Shown here: positions 1-8,712 of the stretch, piece by piece
Layout of the letters: every line of letters starts with the position of its first letter
Numbering within the stretch: the first letter of the stretch is position 1
NCBI GenBank assembly: GCA_938028745.1
Contig: CALIZL010000014.1
Location: forward strand, 1-46,644
DNA length: 46,644 nucleotides
Reading direction: 5' to 3'
DNA from: an uncultured Prevotella sp.
GTDB taxonomy: Bacteria > Bacteroidota > Bacteroidia > Bacteroidales > Bacteroidaceae
Made by a program: the position numbers and the translations under genes
The notes under the pieces: generated by a model
Seen by the model: only the letters and a program-made list of their open reading frames with translations
The model's database searches: none
Told to the model about the DNA's origin: nothing

Positions 1-318
1 CGCACCCCATTTAGCACCAAAACGCACTCCGTTTAGCACCAAAACGCATTGCATTTTGCACCAAAACGCACGCCATTTAGCGGCAAATAGCCCCGAAACA
101 GGTGCAAACGGCGGTCTTTTTAAATAAAAATTCATTTTGCCGCATGCACACGCTAACCCTATTTTGCATCAAAACAAACCCTCGCGAGAATCGTTTTTTT
201 GCGGCAAGGTGGGCGATTGGTGAGCAAAAAGGGCAGTAATAATGTTAAATTTCTTACTAAAAACTAGACAAAAAAAACGATTAAGCCATATTTACACGCA
301 TAGCAACGGCACGAAAAA
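1..318 (-). repeat. Interspersed intergenic repeat, copy A (inverted orientation)
   Basis: The reverse complement closely matches two plus-strand copies near 8.7-9.2 kb and 20.6-21.05 kb. The first 88 bases are four head-to-tail 22-bp units (1-22, 23-44, 45-66, 67-88), each built on TTTAGCACCAAAACGCA. After these comes a non-tandem body that holds the conserved CGATTCTCGCGA segment and TTTTGTCTAGTTTTTAGTA, read on the minus strand. The copy runs off the left edge, so its full length is unknown. It has no plausible reading frame. It ends close to the transposase fragment that follows. Confidence 0.8.
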
Positions 319-365
319 CACATACGCTTGCCGCAGCCAGGGCAAGCGATTGCAAGGCATGCAGC

Positions 366-554
366 TCACGGACAACGGCAACAACATGATGCAAACGCAG
401 AAGTAAGCGGCCATCGACAAGCTGTTTTCTGCTTGTGAAGACCGCATTGAATATCTTCTGCCCGATCATGTTTTGAGCCATAGCCACGTTTTGCCACAGA
501 CAAATGGGGCAGAATCTCATATTTCATCGTGTCTTTGTGCGGCACTTCGTACAT
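366..554 (-). pseudogene. Decayed IS5-type transposase N-terminal fragment
   Basis: The minus strand encodes a short stretch containing KYEILPHLSVAKRGYGSKHD and then IQCGLHKQKTACRW. It resembles the N-terminus of Bacteroidetes IS5-family transposases, where the usual pattern is LPHLSVAKRGY.SK.D, then IIQCILYKLKTGCQW. Here several residues are changed (ILY to GLH, TGCQW to TACRW). The frame then runs into an unrelated Ala/Cys-rich tail and stops after about 62 codons, against roughly 250 or more in an intact transposase. No DDE catalytic region is visible. I read it as an insertion-sequence remnant. The family call is from memory of the motif. Confidence 0.5.
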
Positions 555-607
555 GAGCGGAGAGTTTATCTTGGCTTACAGCACAAAGACATAAACTCCG
601 CTCAATA

Positions 608-637
608 TGTAGAAATACTAAAAGTCAAGACAACTTC
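608..637. repeat. 30-bp dispersed repeat, copy 1
   Basis: Thirty bases with the core AGAAATACTAAAAG and then CAAGACAACTTC recur at 9546-9575 with one mismatch. This copy ends two bases before the stop codon of the small lipoprotein gene. The other also lies downstream of a minus-strand gene. Confidence 0.65.
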
Positions 638-639
638 AT

Positions 640-1017
640 TCACTTACTTTGAGTTACTTTGATGACTGCACCATTGTTATACACCATGCAATCAATGTAA
701 AGCGTCCGTTTCTTCCCTGTTGTGTTTGGCTCTGCTATTATCTTCATTTCATTATTAAAAGGCCCCTTGTACTTCACAGTTAGCCAATAACATGTTGCGA
801 TGATGGTGTCGTTCTCGCCCTTGCTAAGCTTTGTTTCGCCATTTCCATTGTAATCGTTGATACTAATACTAGAGAAAGCATCATTTCCAGAACAGATTTT
901 AGTGCCACCTTCTCGCCCAAAGCTTAATTTTAAGGGATAACCATAGTTGCCTGAAGGACCACAAGCCACCAGCAAAAACAGCAACAAAAGTGCTGCAAGC
1001 CCATGTTTCTTTTCCAT
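640..1017 (-). CDS. Small BACON-like lipoprotein
   Basis: A 125-residue exported lipoprotein. A hydrophobic signal segment (residues 7-18) ends in a lipobox LVAC, with Cys19 as the lipidated residue. The rest looks like one BACON-type beta-sandwich domain: a WLTV strand near residue 78, an NTTGKKR turn near 98, and the terminal VIKVTQ strand typical of that family. BACON domains usually occur inside larger Bacteroidota enzymes or glycan-binding proteins, so a free single domain is unusual. It lies 168 bp downstream of the SusA-type gene on the same strand. Binding of a glycan or mucin is a family-based guess. No enzymatic motif is seen. Confidence 0.65.
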   Translation of the reverse strand: MEKKHGLAALLLLFLLVACGPSGNYGYPLKLSFGREGGTKICSGNDAFSSISINDYNGNGETKLSKGENDTIIATCYWLTVKYKGPFNNEMKIIAEPNTTGKKRTLYIDCMVYNNGAVIKVTQSK

Positions 1018-1185
1018 AATTCAGCAGTTATGTAGGTTATTTGTAAGTGATTATACGCATGCGGTGGTTGAAGTGAGTACCCCTTCTCCACCTTACTAAG
1101 GATTATCATCATCGTTCTTGCCGCTATTCAGCTCCAATATTCCGTCGGCATCATAGACACATTACAAGGGCGTTTACAGCAGAAA

Positions 1186-3042
1186 TCACTCGCTCCACTC
1201 CACCACCAGCGTTTCGCGAGGACTGAGTTGCAGATCCTCTAACAAGCTGATGGTTCGGCCAGTAAGCACGTCGCGCACCTCGTCTGCATCGCCTATCACC
1301 TCTGCATAGCGGGCTACGGGCATGGTGGCAGACTTTGATGTGCCGTTCATAATGGTGAGAACGTGACGTTTGTCGAGGGTTCGCGCCAACACATAGATAC
1401 CCTTGAAGGGGATGAAATGGGTTTGTTTGCCCTTAGAAATAACCTCGTTGCCCTTGCGCCAATGCAGCAAACGGCTCAACCAAGAGAACATGGCGTTTTG
1501 TTCTTTGGTTCTTCCTTCGGCCGTAAAAGCATTTTGTTTGTCGCCTGGAAAGCCGCCGGGGAAATCCTTACGCACATCTCCATCGGTCTTTTCTTTCGTT
1601 CCATTCATCAATATCTCCGTGCCATAGTACAGCTGCGGAATACGATTCATGGTGAGCAAAAGGGCCAAAGCCTGTTTAAGGGCTAAGGTATCGGTGCCGT
1701 TGCCGAGGAAACGGTCGGTGTCGTGGTTCTCTACAAAGGCCATAACCGACGAGGGATTGGGGTACAGATAATCGTAACAAAGGTCGTTGTACACCCTATT
1801 CAGCCCATTCCACCAGCCATCAGTCTCTTCGTTCTTGGCTTTGTTAATGCGGTCGAAGAAAGCAAAATCCATCACCGATTTGAGGTTGCTGTTGATGTTA
1901 GAGAGCTTCGAGTCTTTTTGCCAAGCTGCGGTGTAGGCAGGTTCTGTAACCCATGTCTCGCCTACGGTGTTGAAGTTGGGGTACTCCCTGTTAAGCCTGT
2001 CCATCCATTGTGCCATTGCCTCGCGGTCGGCGTAGGGATAAGTGTCCATCCTGATGCCGTCGATGCCCACCGTTTCAATCCACCAGATGCTGTTTTGGAT
2101 GAGGTAACGCATCACGTGGGGATTGCGTTGGTTAAGGTCGGGATATTCAGGAACGAACCATCCATCAACCGTTTCGTCCATATCCACTTCCGAAGCGTAG
2201 GGGTCTAGTACAGGTGTTAGCTTGTAACTGGTTTGCAAATAGTTGTTTTTATAATCGGGACGATTGAACCAATTGTGCGAAGGCATGTCCTTAACCCACG
2301 GATGATCTACGCCACAATGGTTGAAAATCATGTCCATAACCACCTTTAAGCCCTTCGTATGCGATTCGTCTACAAGCCTACGATATTCTGCGTTGGTGCC
2401 AAAACGTGGGTCTACCTTATAATAATCGGTAGTACCATAACCATGATACATGTTGTAGTTGCCCTTATCAGCAGCATTATTCTCCAACACAGGCGTAAAC
2501 CACAGGGCTGTAACGCCCAATTGGTTGAAGTAATCCAAGTGTTGCCGAATGCCTTCCAAGTCGCCTCCGTGCCTCAAACTGGGCTGCGAGCGGTCTACCC
2601 GATAGGCATTAAGCCCAGGAAGTGGGTGCTGTTTGGTTCCGCTTGCCGCAAAGCGGTCGGGCATAAACATGTAAAGCACGTCGGCATTGGTAAATCCCAA
2701 GCGTTCTTCACCTCTCTTCTCGCGCGCTTTAAGCTCGTAGTTTACCGTCGTTTTTTGCTTTCCTTGGGCAAACACCAAGGGCACTTTGCCCGCCTTGGCC
2801 TTGCCGATGTTGAGGTAAACCAATAGATAGTTGGGGCTATCCATGCGTTCTACGCTGGTTATTTCAACGCCTGGGTAAGTTGTAGACACATTGGCGTTGC
2901 GTATGTCTTCGCCATAGACCATCAGTTGCAACGAAGGGTCTTTCATATCCACAAACCAGTTGGTGGGGTCTATTCTCTTCACCTTTACGGCGGCCGATGC
3001 CGTTAACGAGAATAGCGTTAGGGCTAGAAGTATTTTCTTCAT
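1186..3042 (-). CDS. susA: SusA-type neopullulanase / alpha-amylase (GH13)
   Basis: A 618-residue glycoside hydrolase that cleaves alpha-1,4 links in starch- or pullulan-derived oligosaccharides. Bacteroides SusA is 617 aa and periplasmic, so the length fits. A signal peptide covers about residues 1-17 (MKKILLALTLF...TASA). A beta-sandwich N-domain follows, then the GH13 barrel from about 120. Visible GH13 signatures are DMIFNHCG near 237, GIRMD with the nucleophile Asp333, GETWV with the acid/base Glu362, and VENHDT with Asp441. It lies downstream of the pullulanase and MalQ genes on the same strand, separated by a repeat-filled spacer of about 375 bp, so co-transcription is uncertain. Closely related GH13 subfamilies such as cyclomaltodextrinase cannot be excluded. 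Confidence 0.88.
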   Translation of the reverse strand: MKKILLALTLFSLTASAAVKVKRIDPTNWFVDMKDPSLQLMVYGEDIRNANVSTTYPGVEITSVERMDSPNYLLVYLNIGKAKAGKVPLVFAQGKQKTTVNYELKAREKRGEERLGFTNADVLYMFMPDRFAASGTKQHPLPGLNAYRVDRSQPSLRHGGDLEGIRQHLDYFNQLGVTALWFTPVLENNAADKGNYNMYHGYGTTDYYKVDPRFGTNAEYRRLVDESHTKGLKVVMDMIFNHCGVDHPWVKDMPSHNWFNRPDYKNNYLQTSYKLTPVLDPYASEVDMDETVDGWFVPEYPDLNQRNPHVMRYLIQNSIWWIETVGIDGIRMDTYPYADREAMAQWMDRLNREYPNFNTVGETWVTEPAYTAAWQKDSKLSNINSNLKSVMDFAFFDRINKAKNEETDGWWNGLNRVYNDLCYDYLYPNPSSVMAFVENHDTDRFLGNGTDTLALKQALALLLTMNRIPQLYYGTEILMNGTKEKTDGDVRKDFPGGFPGDKQNAFTAEGRTKEQNAMFSWLSRLLHWRKGNEVISKGKQTHFIPFKGIYVLARTLDKRHVLTIMNGTSKSATMPVARYAEVIGDADEVRDVLTGRTISLLEDLQLSPRETLVVEWSE

Positions 3043-3044
3043 TC

Positions 3045-3265
3045 TTTCTAGGAGTTAAGGGGTTAGGGGGTAAGGAGTTAAGGAGTTAGGGAGTTAAGGA
3101 GTTAAGCCAAATGTATAGGTGGCGTTAGGCTAATAGGATAAGTCTGATAAGTCCGACCAGTCTGACTGGTCCGAAAGCTAGAATGAACTTGAAACCTAGA
3201 AATCGCTAGACACCTTTAAAGGCATTAGCCATTTTTTCACCTTTTCACCTTTTCACTCTTTCACT
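3045..3265 (+). repeat. Composite dispersed repeat, left inverted copy
   Basis: This segment has three parts. First come GAGTTAAG-type tandem units, then a unique core (GCCAAATGTATAGGTGGCGT, CTAATAGGA, a short GTCTGACTG run, GCTAGAATGAACT), and last TTTTCACC-type tandem units. The same order occurs on the opposite strand at 29636-30015, with more copies of the 10-bp unit there. It fills the spacer between the pullulanase stop and the susA start. Confidence 0.75.
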
Positions 3266-3417
3266 TTTAGGAGTTAAGCCAAATGTGTTGTTGTGAGGAG
3301 TTATGGAGTTAAGGAGTTATGGAGTTAAGCCAAATGCTTTGTGAGATTTTGAGCTTATGAGTTTTTAAGTTTATAAACTCACAAACTGATAACTTACAAA
3401 CTCATAAACTCATAAAC
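3266..3417. repeat. AGTT-rich degenerate tandem repeats
   Basis: The spacer continues with GGAGTTATGGAGTTAAGG units and then AAACTCATAAACTTACAAAC units that run right up to the pullulanase stop codon. The period is about 8-10 bp. No promoter or reading frame is recognisable here. Confidence 0.7.
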
Positions 3418-5343
3418 TTACAAACTCATCAATATCAATGCCGACTGTGCATCAACAGTAACTTTTCCGCCTTTCATCGTGCACAGACCGTCTTCGTTCA
3501 CCACGCCATCGCACACCACAGCGCGATATTCGCCCTGCGGAATATCCACCACTTGCGCCTCGCGGTTGGCGTTAAGCAGCACCACAATGTCTTTTGCGGC
3601 ATCGCCACCGGCATGGTCTTTCAGGCGGTAAGCCACCACATTGGCAGGCGCTTTGATAAATTCGAGATGCTTACGAACCAACTCGGCGTTGCCCAAACGA
3701 AACGCGGGATGAGCCTTGCGCAAGGCAATAAGACCCTTATAATAGGCAAACACCTGCGGATAACGTTCGAGGTTGGTCCAGTTAAGCTCGTTAATTGAGT
3801 CGGGCGAACAAAAACTATTGTGCACACCTTTCTTGTCGCGCAGCATCTCTTCGCCACAAAGCATGAACGGAACACCTTGCGAGGTGAACACAAACGTTTG
3901 CGCCAAGAGGTCTAGCTTTATCAGTTCGGCAGTGGTTATGCCAGGTATCGAGTTGCGTATGCGGTCGGTTAGGCACATGTCGTCGTGACAGCTAACGTAA
4001 CTTATCATTTGCGTTGGTTGGTTGGCCCACGGCTTTTTGCTGTAATTTACTTGACTCATATCCACCTGCGGATGGGCGATAGCACCCACAATACCGAATT
4101 TCAAGCTCTCTTCGTTACCGTTAAGGGCGGCCAAGAAAGCGGGCTTGCGGTCGTCGGAGAATGGTCCGCGCAGTGCATCGCGCAGTTCATCGCTAAACGC
4201 TCCGATGCCCGGCATCTGCCCCACGTTGGCTTTCATGGCCAGTTTTTCTTGCGGATAGGCACACGTGCCTGCACTCCAACCCTCACCATATATATATATG
4301 GAGGGGTCTATCTTTTGCATTTCGGCCTGAATAAGGTTCATCGTTTCGATGTCGTGAACGCCCATTAGGTCTACTCGGAAGCCGTCGATGTGGTACTCCT
4401 TTGCCCAATGTTTCATCGACTCTATCATAAACTGGCGCATCAAAGGCTGCTCGCTGGCCGTTTCGTTGCCGCAACCCGACCCGTCGGAATACGTTCCATC
4501 GGCGCGTTTGCGATAGAAGTAGTCGGGCCAGGTGCGCTGGAATGCACTGCCCGAAAGGTCGTAGGTGTGGTTGTAAACCACGTCGAGAATAACGCGGATG
4601 CCTGCTTTATGCAGTGCTTGCACCATCTGTTTAAACTCGCGTATGCGCACTTCGGGGCGATAAGGATCGGTGCTGTACGAACCCTCGGGCACGTTATAGT
4701 TCAGCGGATCGTAACCCCAATTATACTGCGGCTTATCCAAACGCGTTTCATCTATCGAGGCAAAGTCGAACGAAGGCAGAATATGCACGGCGTTAATGCC
4801 CAGTTGGCGCAGGTGGTTAATGGCCTTTTCTTCGGTTAAGGCCAAGAACTTGCCCTTGTTTTTGATGCCCGACGAGGGATGAACGGAAAAGTCGCGATGG
4901 TGAAGTTCGTAGATAATGAGGTCTGCAGGCGATGCCAACGGCGGTCGTTTGTCGGCCTTCCATCCCTCAGGATTTGTCTCATCGAGGTTTATAATGGCTC
5001 CTCGCCTACCGTTTACACCCACAGCCTTGGCAAAGATACCCGGCGTTTCGCCTCGGTTAAAGGCAGGAATGTCGAAGGTATAGAAACGGCCTTTGAGGTC
5101 GCCTTTGGCTGTAACGCTCCACATGTCTTTGCCTGCGGGTTTCATTCGCAAGGTTTGCAGCGGCTTTCCACCCTGCCCTTCGGCATAAATTTTTACCAAC
5201 ACGCGCTTAGCATTCGCTGGTGCATGAAGTTTAAACACCGTTTCGCGGGGCGAGTAAGTCATTTCGTTCATGTCTTGCGCACGTACGTCAAGCCCTTGGG
5301 CGCAAACAAACAAGGCAGCCATGATCAATCCTTTTATGTTCAT
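3418..5343 (-). CDS. pulA: Pullulanase, type I (GH13 debranching enzyme)
   Basis: A 641-residue exported enzyme predicted to hydrolyse alpha-1,6 branch points in pullulan, glycogen or amylopectin oligosaccharides. The start chosen is the ATG at 5343, because it begins a normal signal peptide (MNIKGLIMAALFVCAQG). A further in-frame ATG 33 bases upstream adds only an Asn-rich prefix. After an N-terminal CBM48-like sandwich comes the type I pullulanase signature YNWGYDP (about residues 207-213), then DVVYNH, GFRVD with nucleophile Asp325, YGEGW with acid/base Glu354, and SCHDD with Asp454. It sits between malQ and susA on one strand. Together these would debranch, hydrolyse and rearrange malto-oligosaccharides. 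Confidence 0.88.
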   Translation of the reverse strand: MNIKGLIMAALFVCAQGLDVRAQDMNEMTYSPRETVFKLHAPANAKRVLVKIYAEGQGGKPLQTLRMKPAGKDMWSVTAKGDLKGRFYTFDIPAFNRGETPGIFAKAVGVNGRRGAIINLDETNPEGWKADKRPPLASPADLIIYELHHRDFSVHPSSGIKNKGKFLALTEEKAINHLRQLGINAVHILPSFDFASIDETRLDKPQYNWGYDPLNYNVPEGSYSTDPYRPEVRIREFKQMVQALHKAGIRVILDVVYNHTYDLSGSAFQRTWPDYFYRKRADGTYSDGSGCGNETASEQPLMRQFMIESMKHWAKEYHIDGFRVDLMGVHDIETMNLIQAEMQKIDPSIYIYGEGWSAGTCAYPQEKLAMKANVGQMPGIGAFSDELRDALRGPFSDDRKPAFLAALNGNEESLKFGIVGAIAHPQVDMSQVNYSKKPWANQPTQMISYVSCHDDMCLTDRIRNSIPGITTAELIKLDLLAQTFVFTSQGVPFMLCGEEMLRDKKGVHNSFCSPDSINELNWTNLERYPQVFAYYKGLIALRKAHPAFRLGNAELVRKHLEFIKAPANVVAYRLKDHAGGDAAKDIVVLLNANREAQVVDIPQGEYRAVVCDGVVNEDGLCTMKGGKVTVDAQSALILMSL

Positions 5344-5376
5344 ATCGTTGTTATTATTGAGTTGATAAGTCGACAA

Positions 5377-5655
5377 GTTAACCAGTTAAAAGTTGACGAG
5401 TTGACCAGTTAACAAGTTCACGAGTTGACGAGTGGACAAGTGGACGGGTTGACAAGTGCACAAGTTAACGAGTGGCCAAGTTCATGAGTTGACAAGTTAA
5501 CGAGTGGACTAGTTGACAGATAGGCGCAGCCATCTTTTCACCTTTTCACCCTTTCACCTTTAAAGGGCGCAGCCATCTTTTCACCTTTTCACCCTTTCAC
5601 CTTTTCACCCTTAAAAGGCGCAGCCACCTTTTCACCCTTTCACCCTTTCCCTTTT
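5377..5655. repeat. Tandem repeat spacer (GAGTTGAC and TTTTCACC units)
   Basis: About 150 bp of degenerate 8-9 bp units of the form GAGTTGACAAGTTAAC are followed by about 125 bp of TTTTCACC / CTTTCACC units. The latter are punctuated three times by GCGCAGCCA(T/C)CTTTTCACC. The TTTTCACC block is shared in sequence with 29636-29760 in the opposite orientation. No gene is visible. The block ends at the malQ stop codon. Confidence 0.75.
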
Positions 5656-8352
5656 TCATCGTCCGCTTTGTTGAACCATATCCTTAACAGCAGCGCAGAA
5701 AGGCGCATTGGCCATTAGGTCTTCGATATTGAGGTGCATGCGATAACGCCAATAATGGCGCGGATTAGCTGGTATGTTGATGCGTTCGGCGTCGGCGTCG
5801 GGCAAACGCAGGTCTTCATCAACAGATAGCCAGTCTTGTATGCTTAGTATGCACAGCATTGAGGGCGAGAGGAGCTGGCGCAACACGATGTCGCGAGCCA
5901 ACAAACCCGAAAGCGGATGTGGCGCTGGACCACCCTTATAGAGCATCGTGTTGTAGTATTCTTGTGTCCGTTCCCAGTTTTCGTCCCACCATTGGCGCAA
6001 CGTTGGCATGTCGTGACTGCTGAACGTGTTTACCGAACGATAGGGGAATGTGGAGAGATTGCCAAACCGCACACGCGGATCTTTGGGCATCGACTGCACT
6101 TCGAGCGACAGAATGCGTAGCTCGTTCATCACCCACGCCACGCAATCGGGCACCATTCCGAGGTCTTCTGCACACACAAGCATGCGCGTAGCCTCAACCA
6201 ACTTGGGCAGTTTCTTCATTGCCTCGTGGTACCAGAACTGGTTGTTGCGGCGATAATAGTAGTCGTTGTATATGCGGTTAAACACGTCCTTATCCTTATC
6301 CCAAAGGGCTTCATACACAAAATCGTGCTGAACGGAGATGCGCGGATGGAACTTAGAGGGGTCTTTGCGGTCGCGAACGAAAAGCACATCACTCACCAAG
6401 GCGAAGAGTCCATCGCGCAACCAGCGGTCGGCCTCCTCCTTTTTGTCCTCAAAGGCCTGTTCAATCTTGCGCTGTGTGTCGTATTCGGGGCGCAATTGCC
6501 AGATGTCGTCGTGCAGGGGTTGCAGATAAGTTGCCTTCACGTTGTCGGCGTTTTCACCGAACATGCGGTCGAGAACCCAATCGCTGATAAACGGACGGGT
6601 GAACGCCTCTTCGTTGAAAGGCAGCCCATAGGCCTCTATCTCCTCGCGACTCATGCCCAACGAGGGCGAGAACTGACCCAACAAGCCGTCTACACACGAC
6701 ACGGGAATTTCCCAAATGCGGAAGAAACCCAACACGTGGTCGATGCGGTAGGCATCAAAAAACTTCGCCATGTTTTGGAAACGGCGCACCCACCAGGCGC
6801 AATCGTCGCGCAACATCTCGTCCCAGTTGTAGGTTGGGAAACCCCAATTCTGCCCTTTAACCGAGAAATCGTCGGGCGGCGCACCTGCTTGTCCGTTGAG
6901 GTTAAAGTAATGTGGTTCGGTCCACACGTCGCAACCGTGGCGGTTTACCCCAATGGGGATGTCGCCTTTCAGTATCACGCCCTTGGCGCGAGCATGCTCG
7001 TGGGCATGGCGCATTTGGGTGTAAAGCAAATACTGAACAAAGTAATGGAAAGCCACTTCCTTGTAAACCTTGGTCGTAGGCGTAGAGAGGGCTTTGCGTT
7101 CGGCCTCGTCCCAAGTGTTGTGGTCGGGCCATTGTGCAAAGTCGGCCGTGCCGTAGAGGTCGCGAAGATGGCAATATTGGGCGTAGGGCACAAGCCAATA
7201 ACATTCTTCTTCAAAGAACTTCTTAAAGTCCTCACCCTTCATCATTTCCTTGCCCTCTTGCTCGAACAGCTGTTTAAGATAAGCTGTTTTGGCGTTGTTC
7301 ACGCGTTCGTAGTCAATCTGCGACAGCGCGTTAAGCTCTTGTCGCAAGGCCTCGAAAGCCATGCGTTCGTCTTCGTTCTTCAACAGCGGCAGCGCATTGA
7401 GGTCTACATACTGCGGATGAAGGGCGAAAATGCTGATGCAACTATATGGATAAGAGTCGGTCCAGGTGTGCGTTGTGGTGCTGTCGTTGATGGGCAACAC
7501 CTGCAACACGCGCTGGTTGGTATGCGCCACGAAGTCTATCATGGCTTTAAGGTCGCCAAAATCGCCCACGCCAAAGCTGCGTTTGGTGCGCAACGAGAAC
7601 ACGGGCACAAGGGTTCCGGCAAAGCGTTCGTCCCAAAGTTCGAAAAAAGCCTGATGCAATTGGTACACGCAAACCTCGTTTTTGCCCACCTGCGGCAACT
7701 GCAACTCGCGGTTATAACCCGTCTCCCAAAGCGGTGCAACGCGGCTATCGGCATCAACGGCCACAAACTTCACGGCTATTTCTTCGCCTTTCAGTTCGTC
7801 GAGATTGAGGTCTACGGCCCATTCGCAATCGCTCACCTCGGTCATGGGCAAGGCTCCGCCAAGTGCCCACGCGCCAAGCGCCATGTCGTCGCCCACTAAC
7901 ACGAGGCGTTGCGAAACGCGCAGTTGTGGCGTACGCACCACCAAGCGCAGCGTTCGCTCGTAATCGGATGCCGGCAGCGGTTGCAGGTCGCGGCGTTTAA
8001 GACATTGTGTAAAGGCCGAAGTGTATTGATAGGCATCTTCGGGAATGGCGTTCCATTGGTCGTAAACGTGGTAGGCGTTGGCTTTAAGCGCGCCAAGCGC
8101 CAGACGATGCGGCTGCAAGGTCCACTCCTTACGCCTTGTTGCGCCCGCACTATCCACGCAATAGAAGTACTCCACGACGTTTTGGCAAGCGTCGGGCAAC
8201 TTGTTTATACAGCAATTCCAGCGCAATCCGTCGATGGTATGCATGCGATATTGCGTTGTTAGGCATTCGCCCTTGTCGTTATTAGTAACAATGTTCAGCA
8301 CCAATTCTTCTCCGAAGACGGTCTGATAATCAATATTGAAATATAAATTCAT
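5656..8352 (-). CDS. malQ: 4-alpha-glucanotransferase (MalQ, GH77) with N-terminal starch-binding domains
   Basis: An 898-residue disproportionating enzyme that transfers alpha-1,4-glucan segments between malto-oligosaccharides, probably in the cytoplasm since no signal peptide is seen. I chose the ATG at 8352 (MNLYFNIDYQTVFG). The open frame extends 47 codons further to 8493, but that prefix is unlike the family, and Bacteroides MalQ is about 890 aa. Residues 1 to about 240 look like two CBM20-type beta-sandwich modules (YRMHTIDGLRW, then LVLVGDDMALGAW). The GH77 core carries YRIDHVLGFF (nucleophile Asp538), VCAEDLG (Glu729) and SSHDMPT (Asp781). It heads the minus-strand starch block. A perfect LacI-type palindrome lies 90 bp upstream. 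Confidence 0.9.
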   Translation of the reverse strand: MNLYFNIDYQTVFGEELVLNIVTNNDKGECLTTQYRMHTIDGLRWNCCINKLPDACQNVVEYFYCVDSAGATRRKEWTLQPHRLALGALKANAYHVYDQWNAIPEDAYQYTSAFTQCLKRRDLQPLPASDYERTLRLVVRTPQLRVSQRLVLVGDDMALGAWALGGALPMTEVSDCEWAVDLNLDELKGEEIAVKFVAVDADSRVAPLWETGYNRELQLPQVGKNEVCVYQLHQAFFELWDERFAGTLVPVFSLRTKRSFGVGDFGDLKAMIDFVAHTNQRVLQVLPINDSTTTHTWTDSYPYSCISIFALHPQYVDLNALPLLKNEDERMAFEALRQELNALSQIDYERVNNAKTAYLKQLFEQEGKEMMKGEDFKKFFEEECYWLVPYAQYCHLRDLYGTADFAQWPDHNTWDEAERKALSTPTTKVYKEVAFHYFVQYLLYTQMRHAHEHARAKGVILKGDIPIGVNRHGCDVWTEPHYFNLNGQAGAPPDDFSVKGQNWGFPTYNWDEMLRDDCAWWVRRFQNMAKFFDAYRIDHVLGFFRIWEIPVSCVDGLLGQFSPSLGMSREEIEAYGLPFNEEAFTRPFISDWVLDRMFGENADNVKATYLQPLHDDIWQLRPEYDTQRKIEQAFEDKKEEADRWLRDGLFALVSDVLFVRDRKDPSKFHPRISVQHDFVYEALWDKDKDVFNRIYNDYYYRRNNQFWYHEAMKKLPKLVEATRMLVCAEDLGMVPDCVAWVMNELRILSLEVQSMPKDPRVRFGNLSTFPYRSVNTFSSHDMPTLRQWWDENWERTQEYYNTMLYKGGPAPHPLSGLLARDIVLRQLLSPSMLCILSIQDWLSVDEDLRLPDADAERINIPANPRHYWRYRMHLNIEDLMANAPFCAAVKDMVQQSGR

Positions 8353-8441
8353 AGACTCAGGGGTTAGTAAACTCGGCATAAAGTTAGGCATTATTTGCAA
8401 GAGCTTAGCCCTTAAAACAGGGAAATGTTTATCTTTATAAT

Positions 8442-8453
8442 GCAAACGTTTGC
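8442..8453. promoter_or_regulatory. LacI-family-type operator upstream of malQ
   Basis: GCAAACGTTTGC is a perfect 12-bp palindrome in the malQ upstream region, 90 bp before the chosen start. Its CG-centred form is the classic LacI/PurR/CcpA-type operator shape. No LacI regulator gene is in the window, so the binding protein is unknown. Confidence 0.5.
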
Positions 8454-8586
8454 GCGAGTGCAAAAAGAGAACCAAAATGCAGCAGGCCAACACCCTATTG
8501 TTTGCTATCCATTATGCGCACATGCACTAACTTCGGCCACACAAACGGCAACCCTTGCAATGGGCTTTTTAACAAAGCTGTGCGCT

Positions 8587-8704
8587 ACAAGCCGCTTGTA
8601 GCCGGGCTACAAGCGGCTTGTAGCGATAGTACAAACGGCTTGTAGCAGCAGAACAAACGGCTTATAGCGGCAGAACAAAAGGTTTGTAGCGGCAGAACAA
8701 GTAC
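8587..8704. repeat. 22-bp tandem array with ACAAG-N3-CTTGT dyads
   Basis: Five exact-length 22-bp units begin at 8587, 8609, 8631, 8653 and 8675, with a partial unit after them. Each unit contains a short inverted repeat of the type ACAAGCGGCTTGT followed by a nine-base linker such as AGCGGCAGA. The units decay rightwards but keep the spacing. A second array with the same dyad and period is at 30058-30191. Confidence 0.8.
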
Positions 8705-8712
8705 ATGTTTTC

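Noticed and set aside
3888..3905. A second CAAACGTTTG palindrome inside the pullulanase gene
   Set aside because: It encodes conserved enzyme residues and lies far from any start; chance occurrence is the simpler explanation.
6226..7899. A 557-codon open frame on the plus strand
   Set aside because: It is antisense to malQ, whose motifs are unmistakable, and has no recognisable domain. Biased codon use of the real gene explains the long shadow.
8587..8704. Possible CRISPR array
   Set aside because: Units are contiguous with no unique spacers, the unit is only 22 bp, and no cas gene is present.
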